Shown here in pieces: positions 11,241-23,590 of a DNA stretch of 64,000 nt. Position 1 is the stretch's first letter. Each line of letters starts with the position of its first letter. The notes under the pieces are model-generated. The model was not told the origin of the DNA. It saw nothing but the letters and a program-made list of their open reading frames with translations, and ran no database searches. The DNA comes from Corbicula japonica (Eukaryota > Mollusca > Bivalvia > Venerida > Cyrenidae): contig JAZAYU010000114.1 in NCBI GenBank assembly GCA_038501625.1, forward strand, positions 1,736,001 to 1,800,000. The letters run 5' to 3'. The position numbers and the translations under genes are program-made.

Positions 11241-12851
11241 TTTAAACTTATAGTTTATCAGCAAAAAGTTTTAATACGTTTATATCGCCAAGTGTTCTTG
11301 ATGAGTAATAATCATCGGAAAAAATAGCAAATACTGTGATGAATAAAACGAGTCTGATCAGAAAAGTGTGAACAATGTCAGGATTTTAATTCTGATGTTG
11401 GTAAAAACAAGAAAGATAATCGTCGTTAAGTAACTAGATCTGTAAATCGAAAGGTTATTTGGACATACCTGGAGAAAGGAACAAAACACTCACAAGGTGA
11501 AAAACAATATCAACCCTTCCATCTCCACCATTTCAACAGGAAATATTTACTTTTTCAATTCTACAAGGAATTTCTGAAAAGGAATTTATGCGCTCCCAGG
11601 TAGAGGCAGTATCATTTAACACACCGTGACCATTGCCATATTCCAGGCTTGATAGATCCGTTTCGTTGTATCCTCAATAACCTTTTTGCATCGAGGAAAG
11701 AAAAAGAACGATAACTCTCTTACAAGGAAGAAGTAATATCCGCCTTAATGTTGGCATCTAGCTTTGAAAGAAAGAGTTATGTATGCTCTAAATACACGAT
11801 AACAAGTAACATGAAAAACGAAAAGGGCGTCATTACAACTCCTAGAAAGATGGAATATCAAAAAAAACAAACAAAAAAAACAAAACAAGGTGAATTACCT
11901 ATTCTTAAAGTCTGGCATTCACTTTGACGGTTTGGAGCTTGGGCTGATGATTCCAAACCTGTAACCCTCGGGTTCTTATTATCCGTAAATTGTTTTTGGT
12001 GTCATAATTTTGAAAATTGATCCGCATTCATACATGGAAATGTATGTTATCTGTTTCATTATAATATTTGGCTGTTTGATGAGACTGTGTTGTATTTTAC
12101 TTATTTGCGTAATTAACCTTTTAAAGTCCAGAATGTCAAGTATTCTCTGTTATATTAAGAGTCGACTCCTTGACAGGAATCGACAGATAACTTTGAAATA
12201 ATTTTTGCTGTCGGTGCAACATCTCATTATATTCTACGGAAGTATTTAAAAGAAGGTAGAAGAACTTATTTCAAAATATCGAGCTGTGCTTAGCCCCGGG
12301 GCAAGGCAGTGTGGTCAGAAATATGAATGTTTTAGATCATCATATTTTTTTCGGATGTTGTATGTTTGAGTCCCATCAGGATGACCTTCTTTTGAAAATA
12401 TCTACGACAGCCTTTATAACTGATTAAACTTTCATCGCGCGTGATATTCAATTATATTTTCTTTATACTTTATATTTCTTTATATTTCTCGTATAACTTC
12501 AAAAAATACGTTTCTCGAACAATATTAACAATATTTCTTAGAATTAAAAATTACTGCAAAAGAAGAAAGAGATCAACAAAATTTATTAATGTTGCTCGTC
12601 TGGTGAGCTTAAATTATTCAACCTTTATTATGCTTTTGAAACTTTTGCAGCTGTTTCATTAGTTTCCTGATAAATCTCCAAGTCTAAGAACTACAAGTAT
12701 GAAATTACATTAATGATTTCATAGAAAATTAGGCAATAAATAATTATCTAGACATTTCATTTTTTTTATCAATAAAAAATAATTTTTATAACATTTTGCT
12801 ATGTTTGAGATTGTGTTTGCTCAAGGTGACTTTTCACAACTCTTACTTCAA
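11241..12851. other. AT-rich non-coding stretch with an R1 scrap
   Basis: Positions about 11960-12010 match the internal part of R1 (GTAACCCTCGGGTTCT, then the TTGTTTTTGGTGTC segment). The rest shows no gene or repeat I can name. Confidence 0.4.
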
Positions 12852-12853
12852 TA

Positions 12854-13759
12854 CATTGAAACCTCGCTATTATGACCCCTATAAGACTGGACCAAAATGG
12901 TCATTAAGATGAGACGATCTTAAAATTAAGGTAGAAAATAGTGCATTTCTGTACATTGCTCTATGTAAATGTAATTAAATAAGACTTTGTTACAGTATTA
13001 CCGTTATAATGTCATATATATATATATTTAACTAAAGTCTAGTCAGTTGGTATTTTAATGAAATCCTGTAACGTATGTTGTTTTTTTTTACTAAATTGTA
13101 CTGAAGATATTTAATTATTTAAAGATTTGGTACATCTCTTCATAAACACATTAAAAGCATTCCTATGAGTACGCAGTGTTTTATGTTATTTATACGACTT
13201 AATTAAATAGCACATCGTCCTAATTTGCGAGACATTTTTGCGCCTCTGTTCGCACCTTTGATGATTACCGATAACAGTCTGTTCGAGCCAAGGGGTGTCT
13301 AAAACATCGAAACCTGAATGTCAGGACCTTGATTGGTGTTCGACTGTTCGAGTTATGGGTAGTTCGAGCCATCGGAGATAGGACAAGATAGAAAATATAG
13401 TTCTAGTTCGGGACCGGACGAACTGTTCGAGAGAAGGTTGGTGATCGAGCGAACGGTGTTTAAGCCATCGAAGTTCGACTGTATTTTATATTTAAACGTT
13501 TTTTATATAACTTAAATAGTTCTACTTATTGTTTATATAATGGAAGTGAAAAAATTAACCAAGCAGTTCATAAGCTTAGGCACATGTTTTATGTTCTAAA
13601 GCTTTAGATACATAATAACATTAAAACCCCTCATCAAAACCTCACTGAAATGGAGACCTCGAAAATAAGATCACAATTTTAATGTCTCTTTTTTCGGTTT
13701 TGCATTTTTTCCACTTCTAGACAAGTCCTAGTGTTGGTATTAATAGCGGGGTTTCACTG
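12854..13759. mobile_element. Decayed pogo/Tigger-like DNA transposon
   Basis: The left end reads CATTGAAACCTCGCTATTA. The right end is its near complement, TAATAGCGGGGTTTCACTG. Both are flanked by TA, the target duplication of Tc1/mariner/pogo elements. No transposase frame remains in the 906 bp. A second, nested pogo-type end (TACAGTCGAACTTCGATGG on the minus strand, ending near 13483) has a related block around 13280. Another similar end, TTACAGTGTAACTCGCTGTC on the minus strand, finishes near 13993. Confidence 0.6.
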
Positions 13760-13993
13760 TAATTATCAATTGATAACGCATGAAAGTAAACGTCAAGAAA
13801 TCTTGGTACAGTGAAGGCACTTATAAAATCCAGTCTGAAATTAATACCGCCTTGATAAGACAGCGTTTTCAATATTCCTCATTAATGATTTAATGTATTT
13901 CCGCCCTGAAATAAAGACTACACCACAATAATTAAGACTACTTTTGGCCTGTTCTAAAGGTGGTCTTGACAGCGAGTTACACTGTAATCACCC

Positions 13994-14994
13994 TGAATTC
14001 TTAGATTGCAGGTTTAAACCACGTTTGCAACCTACGATATTTTTTTTTTCAAAAAAGAGGAAAACTTTAATTATTTTTTTTGTATAAAATGTCATAAAAT
14101 ACATAAAGGCTATTTTTATGCAGACTTATTAAAAGTTCGAAAACATTTTGTAGACGAATTCGATTGAGTTTTTTGCAGTCTTTTTTCTTTTATAACCTTT
14201 CATTAAAATACAGAAATGGTTATTTTTATTTCATGCCGACTAATAAGTAGTTCGAAAACATTTCGTAGATCTTTTGTTGGTTTGTTGTTTTTTGTTTTGC
14301 ACCGAAATAAATGGAAAGAGCAGACTGTTGAAACATAAATCATGAACAAGTAGCTTTTTCCCCTGATGAATATCACATTAATTAGCGGTTTGTTCTTTTC
14401 TATATAATTTTTTATGTCTTTAACTATGAGACATAAATAAGATCACTTGGGAATAACATCTGAAGAAACACCAGGTGCCGAAATGATCATTTTCTTGAAT
14501 GCACAGGGAAATAATGCATAGCTCCAAACGTGCCCCGGCTTTTATTAACGTTTAACAGTTCAATAGAAAAAATAGAGAACAATCTCCATTCTTGAATAGG
14601 CTTTTATTCAGACAAAGATATGACACAGAAAGAAAAGATAACCACAGGCTTTCAAAACACGTTTATTTATTGTACATGGTTTGAAATCAAATGCTATTAG
14701 GCATATTTCATATTAATTACAACGCGGCACATTATATTGTCAACCGGTAGAAGGCCAGATATATAATAGTCACCTGACAAATTTTATAACCAAAAAAAGG
14801 AAAAAGGTACGAACCAGGAACCGTCTACGCCTAGCCACACAACTCTGAGCACGCTGCGTTCAACTGAGCTTGCCGGGACAACGTTTGCAAGGCTAATCCT
14901 TATAAATAGACACTGGTTTGATGTTTACCGATAACAATATTTACTTGTCTGCATGTACCCATTAGTATTGGTTGCCAACATGCACAAAACACAA
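13994..14994. other. AT-rich non-coding stretch
   Basis: No gene or recognised repeat. Confidence 0.4.
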
Positions 14995-15047
14995 ATGGAA
15001 TAGAGTGAAATATGCATATAAGAAATCGCCACACTCAGAAAATCAAG
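14995..15047 (-). repeat. R1 fragment, 3' end only
   Basis: Matches the reverse complement of the R1 3' end (GTGAAATATGCATAT, then CGCCACACTCAGAAAA). Confidence 0.6.
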
Positions 15048-15410
15048 CCCTAATGCAACAACTATGTTATCCTCGCTCTTAAGATCATATCTTCAAAGAA
15101 CACAAACCATTGACAAATATATATTTTAGTCAAACTGTTAAGCAAACATGTTATGGGCTTTCTAGTTGGCTACGTTTGATTAAGAAACCCTAACCCTAAC
15201 CATATTCATCTTCTCTTCCTAATAATTTATCCTTCTACCATTATTTCAAACGGTTTATTTTACACTAAAATGTATTATAAAAGAGATCAATTGCACGCTA
15301 ATTAAAGTGCTACATGTTAACGCTTATTTAAGAAAACCATTGAATGACTGCATGTTCTTATTTCGGGCCCTATTATGGATAAACCTATATATTTGAGAAC
15401 TATGTTTTGG

Positions 15411-15663
15411 CTTTGCAATGCTTTTGCATGCAACATTGTTGAGCCGATTGGTGGGTTTGAGTTATTTCACCAAGACAACTTGTACTTGTTTTGTGATACG
15501 AGAACCTGTTAGGGCAAGTGTGAGGTTGGTGCACCCTAGAACCTGGTTTAAACCCCCAGTGGCAATTTGTTTTGAACTGACCGTTCCAAGGCGATATCCC
15601 CAAAGGTTCTCTTCTTCGTTAATTGTTTGCGGCGTTGTTTTTGAATTGACGTACATAAAAAAC

Positions 15664-15734
<71 letters not shown>

Positions 15735-15795
15735 TCTCTTCTCATTATCTGCGTGGGGAGGTTGTGTTTTGTGAGTGTGGCGATTCCTGATACAG
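15411..15795 (+). repeat. R1 copy with a (TC)n expansion
   Basis: A near full-length R1 copy containing the 5' module, GGTTTAAACCC, the CTGACCGTTCC block and the 3' GTGGCGATTCC block. The internal pyrimidine tract is replaced by a pure (TC) run of about 32 units at 15667-15730. Open frames crossing it are repeat artefacts. Confidence 0.85.
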
Positions 15796-15824
15796 TACTG
15801 AAAATAAAGAAATTGACATTTTTT

Positions 15825-16045
15825 GCGTTTCCACTCCGTTTCATTTCCATTTCAATTGGCAACGTTTTCCGCTGCGCTTCCATTCCGTTTCCGTTGCGTT
15901 TCCATACCGTTTCCATTTCGATTAAAACGCTTTCAACGCTGTGTTTCCAGCGTTTTTTTCCGTTTCTAGCGTTTCTTCCGTTTCTAGCGTTTCCCGCGTT
16001 CCATTTCCGCTTCCGTGCGTTTTTACCGTTTCCACGGTTAAATAT
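15825..16045. repeat. CGTTTC-rich degenerate array 1
   Basis: Degenerate tandem units built from CGTTTC, CCATTTC and TAGCGTTTC. Apparent Ser/Val- and Glu/Thr-rich frames in it are translations of the repeat, not genes. The same unit type recurs at 17915-18155 and 18545-18590. Confidence 0.65.
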
Positions 16046-17914
16046 TTTCGTTCAACAAATTTCAGTTGTAAATTCAAAACATGTAGATTTCTATCAAATG
16101 GAATGAAAAAAAGGCGAGAAACTTCTGACTGGCGTTGCAAAATTGACATTACCATGTTTGCATCAAGACCATGCCGTGAAGGCGATCCGATCCGGCGAAG
16201 AAAATCAATGAGAACTGTTTACATGTAAATGTGGCAAATTAAATGCGTGTAGGACAGCTTAGATCAAAGACTTATATATAGGTCTTTGCTTAGATATGAT
16301 ACATTTATGAAAACTATAATAGCCCTTTGTAGGATTCTCTTGAATTCTCTAAAAGCGGTATTCATTTGCTCTTGCTTATGATTTTGTTGTTTTTTAAAGA
16401 AGAGTCAAAATAAGAATGTCACAATGTACATATAAATTCCCTAAAATTCCGATAATTTACCTGCCTTGGGCAAATGTTGCCATGACAACTATCAGTGATA
16501 TTTACATCTTATAGGTAATAAAATTGTCAAACCGCTTACAAAGAATTATAGAAGGTCAATTATGAAATAAGGTATCAAACTCAATATTCTTTAGAATTAT
16601 TAATTTGTAAATTTAAAAACAACTACGTTGTTATAAAATTAAGAAAAGATTATCATTTTTGTTAGCGACCCTATTTCAGCATGGAAGCATTATGATCACT
16701 GCACATATGTCAAGAAACAAATATTTTATACAATTACGCCCATGTTAATTCAGTGTTACAATACTACAAAGTGACTAAGCTTTCTAAAGTTACATTGGAT
16801 ATTTGTTTAGTATAAACAGAAAAAAAATCGTACAATGTCCACGGGAGGTAACCTCTCCTTGACTAACGGGAAAGAGCCTACTGTCGATAATTGAAAGGGA
16901 GATCACTTTTTGCAAACGTGCTAATTATATTTAGACGAAACGCAACTTGAGATAAATATTTGACCAGACATCGTATTAAATGTTGTATTTTGCGTGTGCC
17001 TTACGCTTATTTGTAAACTGAAAATAAACAACAAGATTAGAAATAAATAACAACTATCTACTGGTCAAAGATCACCGCCAATGAAATCTAATGTAAAAGA
17101 TCGTATATTATTTTTAATTATTGATAACTGAAAGCCCTTTCAATGCAGAAACGTTCACTTTCAAAACAGGAGTTTGATTGTTGTGATATTTGTTCAATAA
17201 TTGAATGTTCAAAAGCAATATTTTCTATCTGTGACCGGGAAAGGCATAATTCTAATCGCAAGCATCGTATCGTTTATGCGAATCGTTCTTAGACCAAAAC
17301 TAAAACAGAACACAAATACCACCCACGACGAAACCTTTCACATGCTTTTCGCAAGAAGCGTGCATCTCGTGCAAATCATGTCTTTTTATTATGTTTATGA
17401 TGTATTCAACGAGCAAACAACATTTATTGCGAACAAATCACGTCGTTTTTACCGCCAAAATCAGACATCTGATATTATTGTCGGCGTTTGATTGTAGGTC
17501 ATATTTAATGACAAATGTTAAATTCATGAAAACATTATTTTCCAAAGGGCAGTTGATGCTGTTTCCTATGAGTTAAATATTGAAACATGTTATTTCGTTT
17601 TTCATTTCTGAATCCACGATACAAGAAACAAAACAAATGTTGCGTTGTGCGTACTTTTTGCTAGATCTCTTCAATATAGCGTTTTAAAGCTATTAAACAA
17701 ATAAATAAAAACATATAAACATAGGTTCAAGTGAAAAATATATTCACCCGAGGTTCTTATGCATATACATATAGCGAAATGTCTAATCTTTCGATAAATG
17801 TGTAACAATTGCTCGATCAGCGCTGAATAATTGTAAATATTTAGACTGATCATTACTTGAAACAATTGTCCCACGAATCGTCATTTCGACAATTATTTTC
17901 GCTAAAATTAATTT
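16046..17914. other. Non-coding stretch between two CGTTTC arrays
   Basis: An open frame at 17201-17491 has only a TTG start directly after a stop and no recognisable domain. Nothing else is identified. Confidence 0.4.
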
Positions 17915-18590
17915 CGTACAAAGAAACGGTTAGAACGTTACTATAAATAATCGGCTGACCTAGAAACGGTAAAAACGCTACTATAAATAAGTGGGCTGTT
18001 TCTAGCGTTCCGATTATTCCGTTTTTACCGTTTCTAGCGTTCCAAACGCTCCGATCACAGCGTTTCTTCCGTTTCAAGCGTTCCAAGCGTTTTTAGCGCT
18101 CCGTTGCGTTTCCATTTCGATAGCGTTCCGTTTCCATTGCGTTTCCGTTTCAACATAAGGCGCACTTGTTTGTATACGCCGTAATATCCCGATAGGTATA
18201 TGCCGAGTACTCCGATCACGTGATAGGTACACCGATCCGGTACAGATGAATAGAGTGCGGTTCGGGAAACCTTAAAATGGCCACCAAAATACTATGTAAA
18301 TGGGAAACAAATATGGGTCCTATAAAAGGCAATTTCTCAATATTTCAACTGACACATTTTGTTTCGTTGCTATCTTGGAAATAAATGCGCCGAGCTGTTT
18401 TGACCGGGCCATGCGGTATGTCCCGACTTTACAGGAAATACATGCGCACGCAAGTAGCCGGACTGAAACGAGCGTAGATCGGTGTCCCGCGGTATACCTA
18501 GGACTGATTCGGGACACCAATCAAGTGCGCCTATAATAGAGTGAAAAGCGTTTCATTTCCATTTCCACTCCGTTTCGTTTGTCAATTTCG
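17915..18590. repeat. CGTTTC-rich array 2, switching strand and interrupted by a MITE
   Basis: Two 46-bp units with GAAACGG (minus-strand sense) at 17917-17990 are followed by plus-strand CGTTTC units from about 17998. The sequence GAAACGGTAAAAACG near 17962 is therefore matched by its complement near 18025. A MITE at 18158-18532 interrupts the array, which resumes at 18545. Confidence 0.6.
18158..18532. mobile_element. 375-bp MITE with AGGCGCACTTG ends
   Basis: Terminal inverted repeats are AGGCGCACTTG and CAAGTGCGCCT, flanked by ATA on each side (possible 3-bp target duplication). The interior is richer in GC than its surroundings. CGTTTC-type DNA lies on both sides, consistent with insertion into that array. 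Confidence 0.65.
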
Positions 18591-18599
18591 TGATTTTCA

Positions 18600-21488
18600 G
18601 TTCTGTATGCATATATTACTTTTTTTCCAAATACGTATTACAGAAGTGCATAACTTTAGACGTTTACAAGAGGTCACGAAACTATATTTTAGACTATGCA
18701 TGATAAAATTCAACACAGAATCTGTCATTACACCCCCGTATAGCTGTAAAACTGTTTATGTAAACAGTCCATATCTGCTCACAAACGCCTACGAGTAAGA
18801 CATTTTTGGGACAGCTCAACTTACAATATGAAGATGAATATATGTTCGGCAAGAAAACGAAAGAAGTTTGGTAAATATATTACCAGTAAATAACTTGATA
18901 CAGAAAGTTCATCGGTATATTATACGATTTTTTTATTTATAGAAAGTCTGGGATTCTCTGTAAGATTGCGGTCAATCTGTTCTATTCTAGACTGGTAAGA
19001 AATTTGCATTAAAAAATATATTTCGTCTCTTCCATGAAAATCCCATGATACAGGTCGCTCATTAGACAGATTTGTATGACAATTTCAGAATTAGTGATTA
19101 CATAATATTATATATGTATTACTAAGTAATTGCTTCGAAAGATGCTAGGCACACTCAATAACAAATATTATACTTTTTCATATTCGCGGATTAAAATGCT
19201 CACCGACAATTCTCTATTGGTGATCATCTGTAATAAGCAGGCAGGTATTTAACTTGAGAAGCAAATACACATGTCTATGAAATTAGTTTTAGGTATTTTT
19301 TACAGTTTTTAAGCAGCTGCCTATTGTGAGCAGAAAACTATCAACTTTTCTTTCAGTAGTTTTTTAAAAAGTCTTTAGAGTTATCATAAATACCGTTGAA
19401 GTATTTTACTCGAACTCTGTCCAAGTCCATCCTTTAAAAAACTATTACCACATGAAGTAAAGAAAGATGAAATGAATCATTTCAGCTTGAAGACTTACCA
19501 CGGATTTTTAACGACACAGATTTCACTTCAATTGACCTTACGCTGGAGCTTCCGTAACCACGCCCACCGACTTTCAAGGGGTACTACTCTTCCGATGTCG
19601 GTCAAACAATAAGGCTTATCGAGTTGGTACGCTCGCAAACATACCCGATGATTTTGGAATAAATTACTTAAAATGTAACTTTTCGTCACGAAAGAAACAA
19701 AAAGCACATGCGTTTATATCAGGCTGCTAATTGGAAGATTTAAAAAAAATAACACACGATGACGGAAGACCAATAGATTAAGGGGTGTCGGACATCTCAA
19801 CCCCTAGACATTATTTTCAACCCATCGTTCAAAACGAACTTTTTACCCCCCCCCCCCCCTCCCACACACACACACCAACTTTTCACCCCCTAAAATGAAG
19901 ACTGTTCCACCCCTATCCTATTGGACATTTCAACTCATAAAATGAAGTCATATAAACCCCTCCATTTATGCTTTAACCCTTTATAATATTGAAGACATTT
20001 CAACCAAACATCATTTTAAATGCCCACGTGAGTAATATGATTCTGACAACAATTTATTGTGTCCTCGTGACTTACATATGTAAACTTTACGAGATATTAG
20101 TAAAAGTGTGTTTGACCTTCAATTTTCTGGTCGCTTCCTGGTCGCGTAAACGGATGACAATCACTGATTTCTCTTTTAGTAGTTGAAAGTTTTTACGAAT
20201 TACACAAAATTTTCTTGTCAGTAACATTGCACTCACGTGGGAATTTAAAATTATGTTTTGTATCGCTTAGTTTTTGTGAATTTATGTAAATAGAATTTTA
20301 AGGAATTTTAAGGTCTAGCTTGTTTTCTTTACCATCTTAACGTGTCTTACTGTATGCAAAATAAAGATATATTAGTAACATTCATAACATTGCAAAGTCT
20401 CATTGAACGGCATTTTGCCATTATTGAGATTTTGATAATATTATTTTTATCGATGAACAGAATTGGGATGAGTGTGGCAAGCCCTTAACCTCTCCAGTGA
20501 AAAACACATTTGTAGTATACCCTTCAAATTCATTCATTTGAAATGGTTATTATTTTACAATATTTTGCTGGTTTTAAGAAATTTATATGTGATTTAATTA
20601 AAAGAATTTATACCAAATATACCCTTATAGAATAGTGTTTTAGTATAATACTATAGTTATTGAGTAATATTTGTTTTTTGACACAAAAAGTGAATGTATT
20701 TGAAGAACCAGAACCAGAACAGTACTGTATTCTTCACCAAGGTACATGACGTACAACATGGGGTTCATACATAATAAGTTCAGTAAATACACAATTATTT
20801 GTGTAAACTACAAACTCGTATTTCATGAAATCTTTTGATAGAAGAGATAATATTGTAATATATTATAACAAATTATATAAAATAAGCAAACTATAAAGTT
20901 TAAAGCAGTGGGTGTGTGGGAAAAGGATTGAATGTTTATGACTTATTTCACAAAAATGGTTAATGAATTTTTAAATTTACAATCTATTACTGGGGATAGC
21001 AGAGCAACAACAACAAAACAACATCACCAAAAACGAGAGTATAAATAACAATTATAAGATGTGTATATTGTACAAAAAAGTAAATACATGATTAGCTACG
21101 CGCCTGCAAATTATCCGAAGTCACGTGCTAATAACCAAAATATGTCAACGTTCAGTGTACAGGTAGCAAGCGTGCGTAAAGAGATTAGCGACACATGTAG
21201 ATATATTTGGTCACAGGTGTGAAATGTGCATAAGCGATCAGTCAATGAGATTCTTGTCTGGGTCACTAGACGCCACTATTTTTACGGACAGCGGATGTTA
21301 CAATCAATAGGTAGGATTATTATTTTACAAATATATGTACAGGCATTTTCAAAAATTACAATTGGCACATGTAACAAGGATGTTTTTCAATTATGTGTAT
21401 TAACAAGTAGAATGTGACATCTGTGGACCCGCGATCAGTCTGTATGGTTACAGAGTCATATAGGGTCTACGATGTTCGTTTTGGTAAA
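18600..21488. other. AT-rich non-coding stretch
   Basis: Holds a C-run next to a CA-rich microsatellite (about 19846-19876). A block at 20390-20470 (GAACGGCATTTTGCCATTA) resembles 22490-22550, so it is an old dispersed repeat. No gene seen. Confidence 0.45.
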
Positions 21489-21490
21489 TT

Positions 21491-21705
21491 AAGGTATTTC
21501 ATACCCCCAGTTAGTACAGTTCACTTATGATGAGCTGTGAAAATTAAATTATCATTTTTTCAACAATTTCCAAACAAACTGTTATTATATTGTTACAAAC
21601 AGATGAATATTGATAATAACAGGAGACAATTGTTGAAAAAATGATAATTTAATTTTCACAGCTCATCATTAAGATAACTGTACTGTCTGGGGTATGAATT
21701 ACCTT
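21491..21705. mobile_element. TTAA-flanked foldback MITE
   Basis: Arms of roughly 75 bp are inverted (AATTAAATTATCATTTTTTC against GAAAAAATGATAATTTAATT) around a loop of about 65 bp. The outermost bases read TTAAGGTA..TTCATACCCC at the left and the complement at the right. TTAA itself could be the target duplication, as used by piggyBac and Kolobok elements. Confidence 0.7.
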
Positions 21706-21945
21706 AAAACCACTAACTAAATAACCTAGAATACAAGTAGTAGAATAGAATATTTTTCAATTACTGTACATTTGATTGAACAGCTAGCATATGGGTATTT
21801 TTGGGCAGGAGGTAATGTACACAAGTCATTACTAAGTGAAAGTGAGTAATCGGGATATACATTTTCACAATCGCATACATTAAAGTAACAACAACGGAAA
21901 CAGTAAAGGTGGTTGGATGGCATTGGCATATTCTGAAGGAGAGTA

Positions 21946-22266
21946 TTATTTGAACTTATCCATGATAACTTTTGTGAATTTTGACACTTGTTTTAGGATG
22001 CTGATCGACGAGGACGATATGAGGAACTTGAAGTTGGGATTGTGCGGATGCGCGAGGTAGGTACCTATATATCGGTCTCTTTCGTTACTAAAGTAATTAC
22101 ACACACGCAGATAATGTTCTTCAGACCCAATTTGTCCGGTCCCACATAAGTTACATAGTCTTTCATTTAATAGTGTGCCGTCATAGCGTCCGGTTTCGAT
22201 TGGGAGAGAATGGTTTGAGGTTCTTAACTTGAAGACATTGCTTTTTTCTCCAGATTTGTTGTTGGT
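21946..22266 (-). pseudogene. C-terminal fragment of a LINE-type (non-LTR) retrotransposon ORF
   Basis: This minus-strand frame encodes 106 residues and ends at TAA (21946-21948). The order is LRTSNHSLPIETGRY, then a cysteine/histidine cluster CNLCGTGQIGSEEHYLRVC, then YFSNERDRYIG and a hydrophobic tail. R-x-S-N-H-x-L-x-I-E-x-G-R-Y followed by CxLC..E.H.L..C is typical of the end of LINE ORF2 proteins in invertebrates, after the reverse transcriptase. An in-frame TAA sits immediately upstream (22267-22269), and the rest of the ORF is absent or frameshifted. It is a dead 3' remnant; the next ~200 bp are probably its 3' UTR. Confidence 0.85.
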
Positions 22267-22400
22267 TTAGGGAACGGAATGAACCTATTTTCAATTCGCT
22301 TGCCTCGCCGGATATATAGTGTCCGAATTGCAGGGGACGTAGCAGCACCTTTTCACCATTATGAAAATCTTTCAATAAACTTCAAAATTTGATGTCAGTC

Positions 22401-22502
22401 AAAAATGCAGTTTAATTAAACTTTTCCCAAAGAAACGTTATTAATAAAACTTTATTCATTAATAACATTTATTTGTGTAAAGTTTAGTTGAACTGCATTT
22501 TG
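22401..22502. repeat. Inverted repeat (foldback) of about 100 bp
   Basis: AAAATGCAGTT..AAACTTT with ACGTTATTAAT (22402-22448) is complementary, with a few mismatches, to 22461-22502. The flanks resemble the block at 20390-20470, so this may be a small foldback element. Confidence 0.55.
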
Positions 22503-22901
22503 CCGTTAGAGAGATTTTGAAAATTTTCTTTCTATCAATGACGACTGCCTTGGCACTTTTGTTAGGACATGTTGGTTACTTGTGTTATTTTGTTACCGTT
22601 TGATTTGACCAAGCAAGACTGTTTACTACAAGTAAACGTATTATACTATTTTTTCTTTATTCATTCAGATTCCCACAGTTTATAAAAAGCATAACGAGTG
22701 TAAGGTTGGAATGACACTAAAATGTTGTTTGTTATATATATATTGTTATATGTTACAGAGAATTTGAGTGTTTGTTTCAAAAAAGTTATCTAGATAAATG
22801 TTTGTTTATTTCACTGCATTACTGGAAAGTCATGGAGTGAAATAAACGTTACTTTAATAAACTAAAGCCGAAAAAATGAACTTTTGAATACAGAATTCTT
22901 C

Positions 22902-23590
22902 CCCAAGTGCTCGTGTAGCGCACATGATAAGCGCGCCATGCGAGCATCCGGCGTTCGAGACTTGCAACCTCAGAGTTTTTTCTTTTTTTCTTTTAAAGGG
23001 AAATAGAAAATGTTTAACATTACTAGTATATGTTCCAGTTATATTTATTATACTAGATAGCACGAGTTTGGCAAAACAAATGAAGTATTGTAAAAGTTTA
23101 CAAGTCATATATTGTAAAATTTACACATACATCATTTGCAATATTGGTTTATATAGCTGTATTTGTGTAGCGTTCACGGTCAGTGTGCCATGAGAGCGTC
23201 CGACTGTCGAGACTTGCAACAGCAGAGTTTTTTCTATTAAATTTTAATGGCAAATAGAACAAGTTAAGCATCATATGTTCGAGTTTTATTATTTTATACT
23301 AGAACGCGCAAATTTTGGCAAAAACAATTGAAGCATTGTAAAAGTTTACAAGTCATATATAATTGTAAAATATGCTTCTTTTGAAATATTGGTTTACATA
23401 GAAGTGTTCGTGTAGCGACAACACAGCTCTTTATTTTTTTTTCTCTTAAAGGGAAATTAAAACTGAGTACAGTTATATGTTTTAGTTATATTAGAGCTTG
23501 ACAGAAATAACTGAAGTATTGTAAAAGTTTACAAGAAATATATTGTAAAATTTACAGATAGTATACGTGAAATTTGGTTTACATACATAG
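22902..23590 (+). repeat. Tandem triplicate of a tRNA-related SINE-like unit
   Basis: Three diverged units start near 22902, 23158 and 23399. Each shares GTGTAGCG at the start and, at the end, ATTGTAAAAGTTTACAAG with a TTGGTTTA(C/T)AT block. Units 1 and 2 open with a tRNA-like segment (22912-22973 in unit 1) in which TAGCGCACATGATAAGCGCG resembles a tRNA D-arm/box A and GCGTTCGAGACTTGC a T-arm/box B. The third unit lacks most of it. There is no intact tRNA fold. Confidence 0.65.

Noticed and set aside
15184..15201. CCCTAACCCTAACC, telomere-like
   Set aside because: Only about two and a half repeats; too short to be an interstitial telomere.
15418..16228. Several open frames rich in Leu-Ser, Arg-Glu, Phe or Ser-Val
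   Set aside because: They are translations of the (TC)n tract and CGTTTC arrays.
17201..17491. 96-codon frame with a hydrophobic segment, considered as a GT92 first exon
   Set aside because: It begins with TTG right after a stop; the first ATG is inside the hydrophobic stretch, and there is no donor site at the expected place.
21997..22056. Plus-strand 60-bp candidate exon with good AG and GTAGGT borders
   Set aside because: The sequence is fully explained by the minus-strand LINE ORF; the splice-like borders are coincidental.
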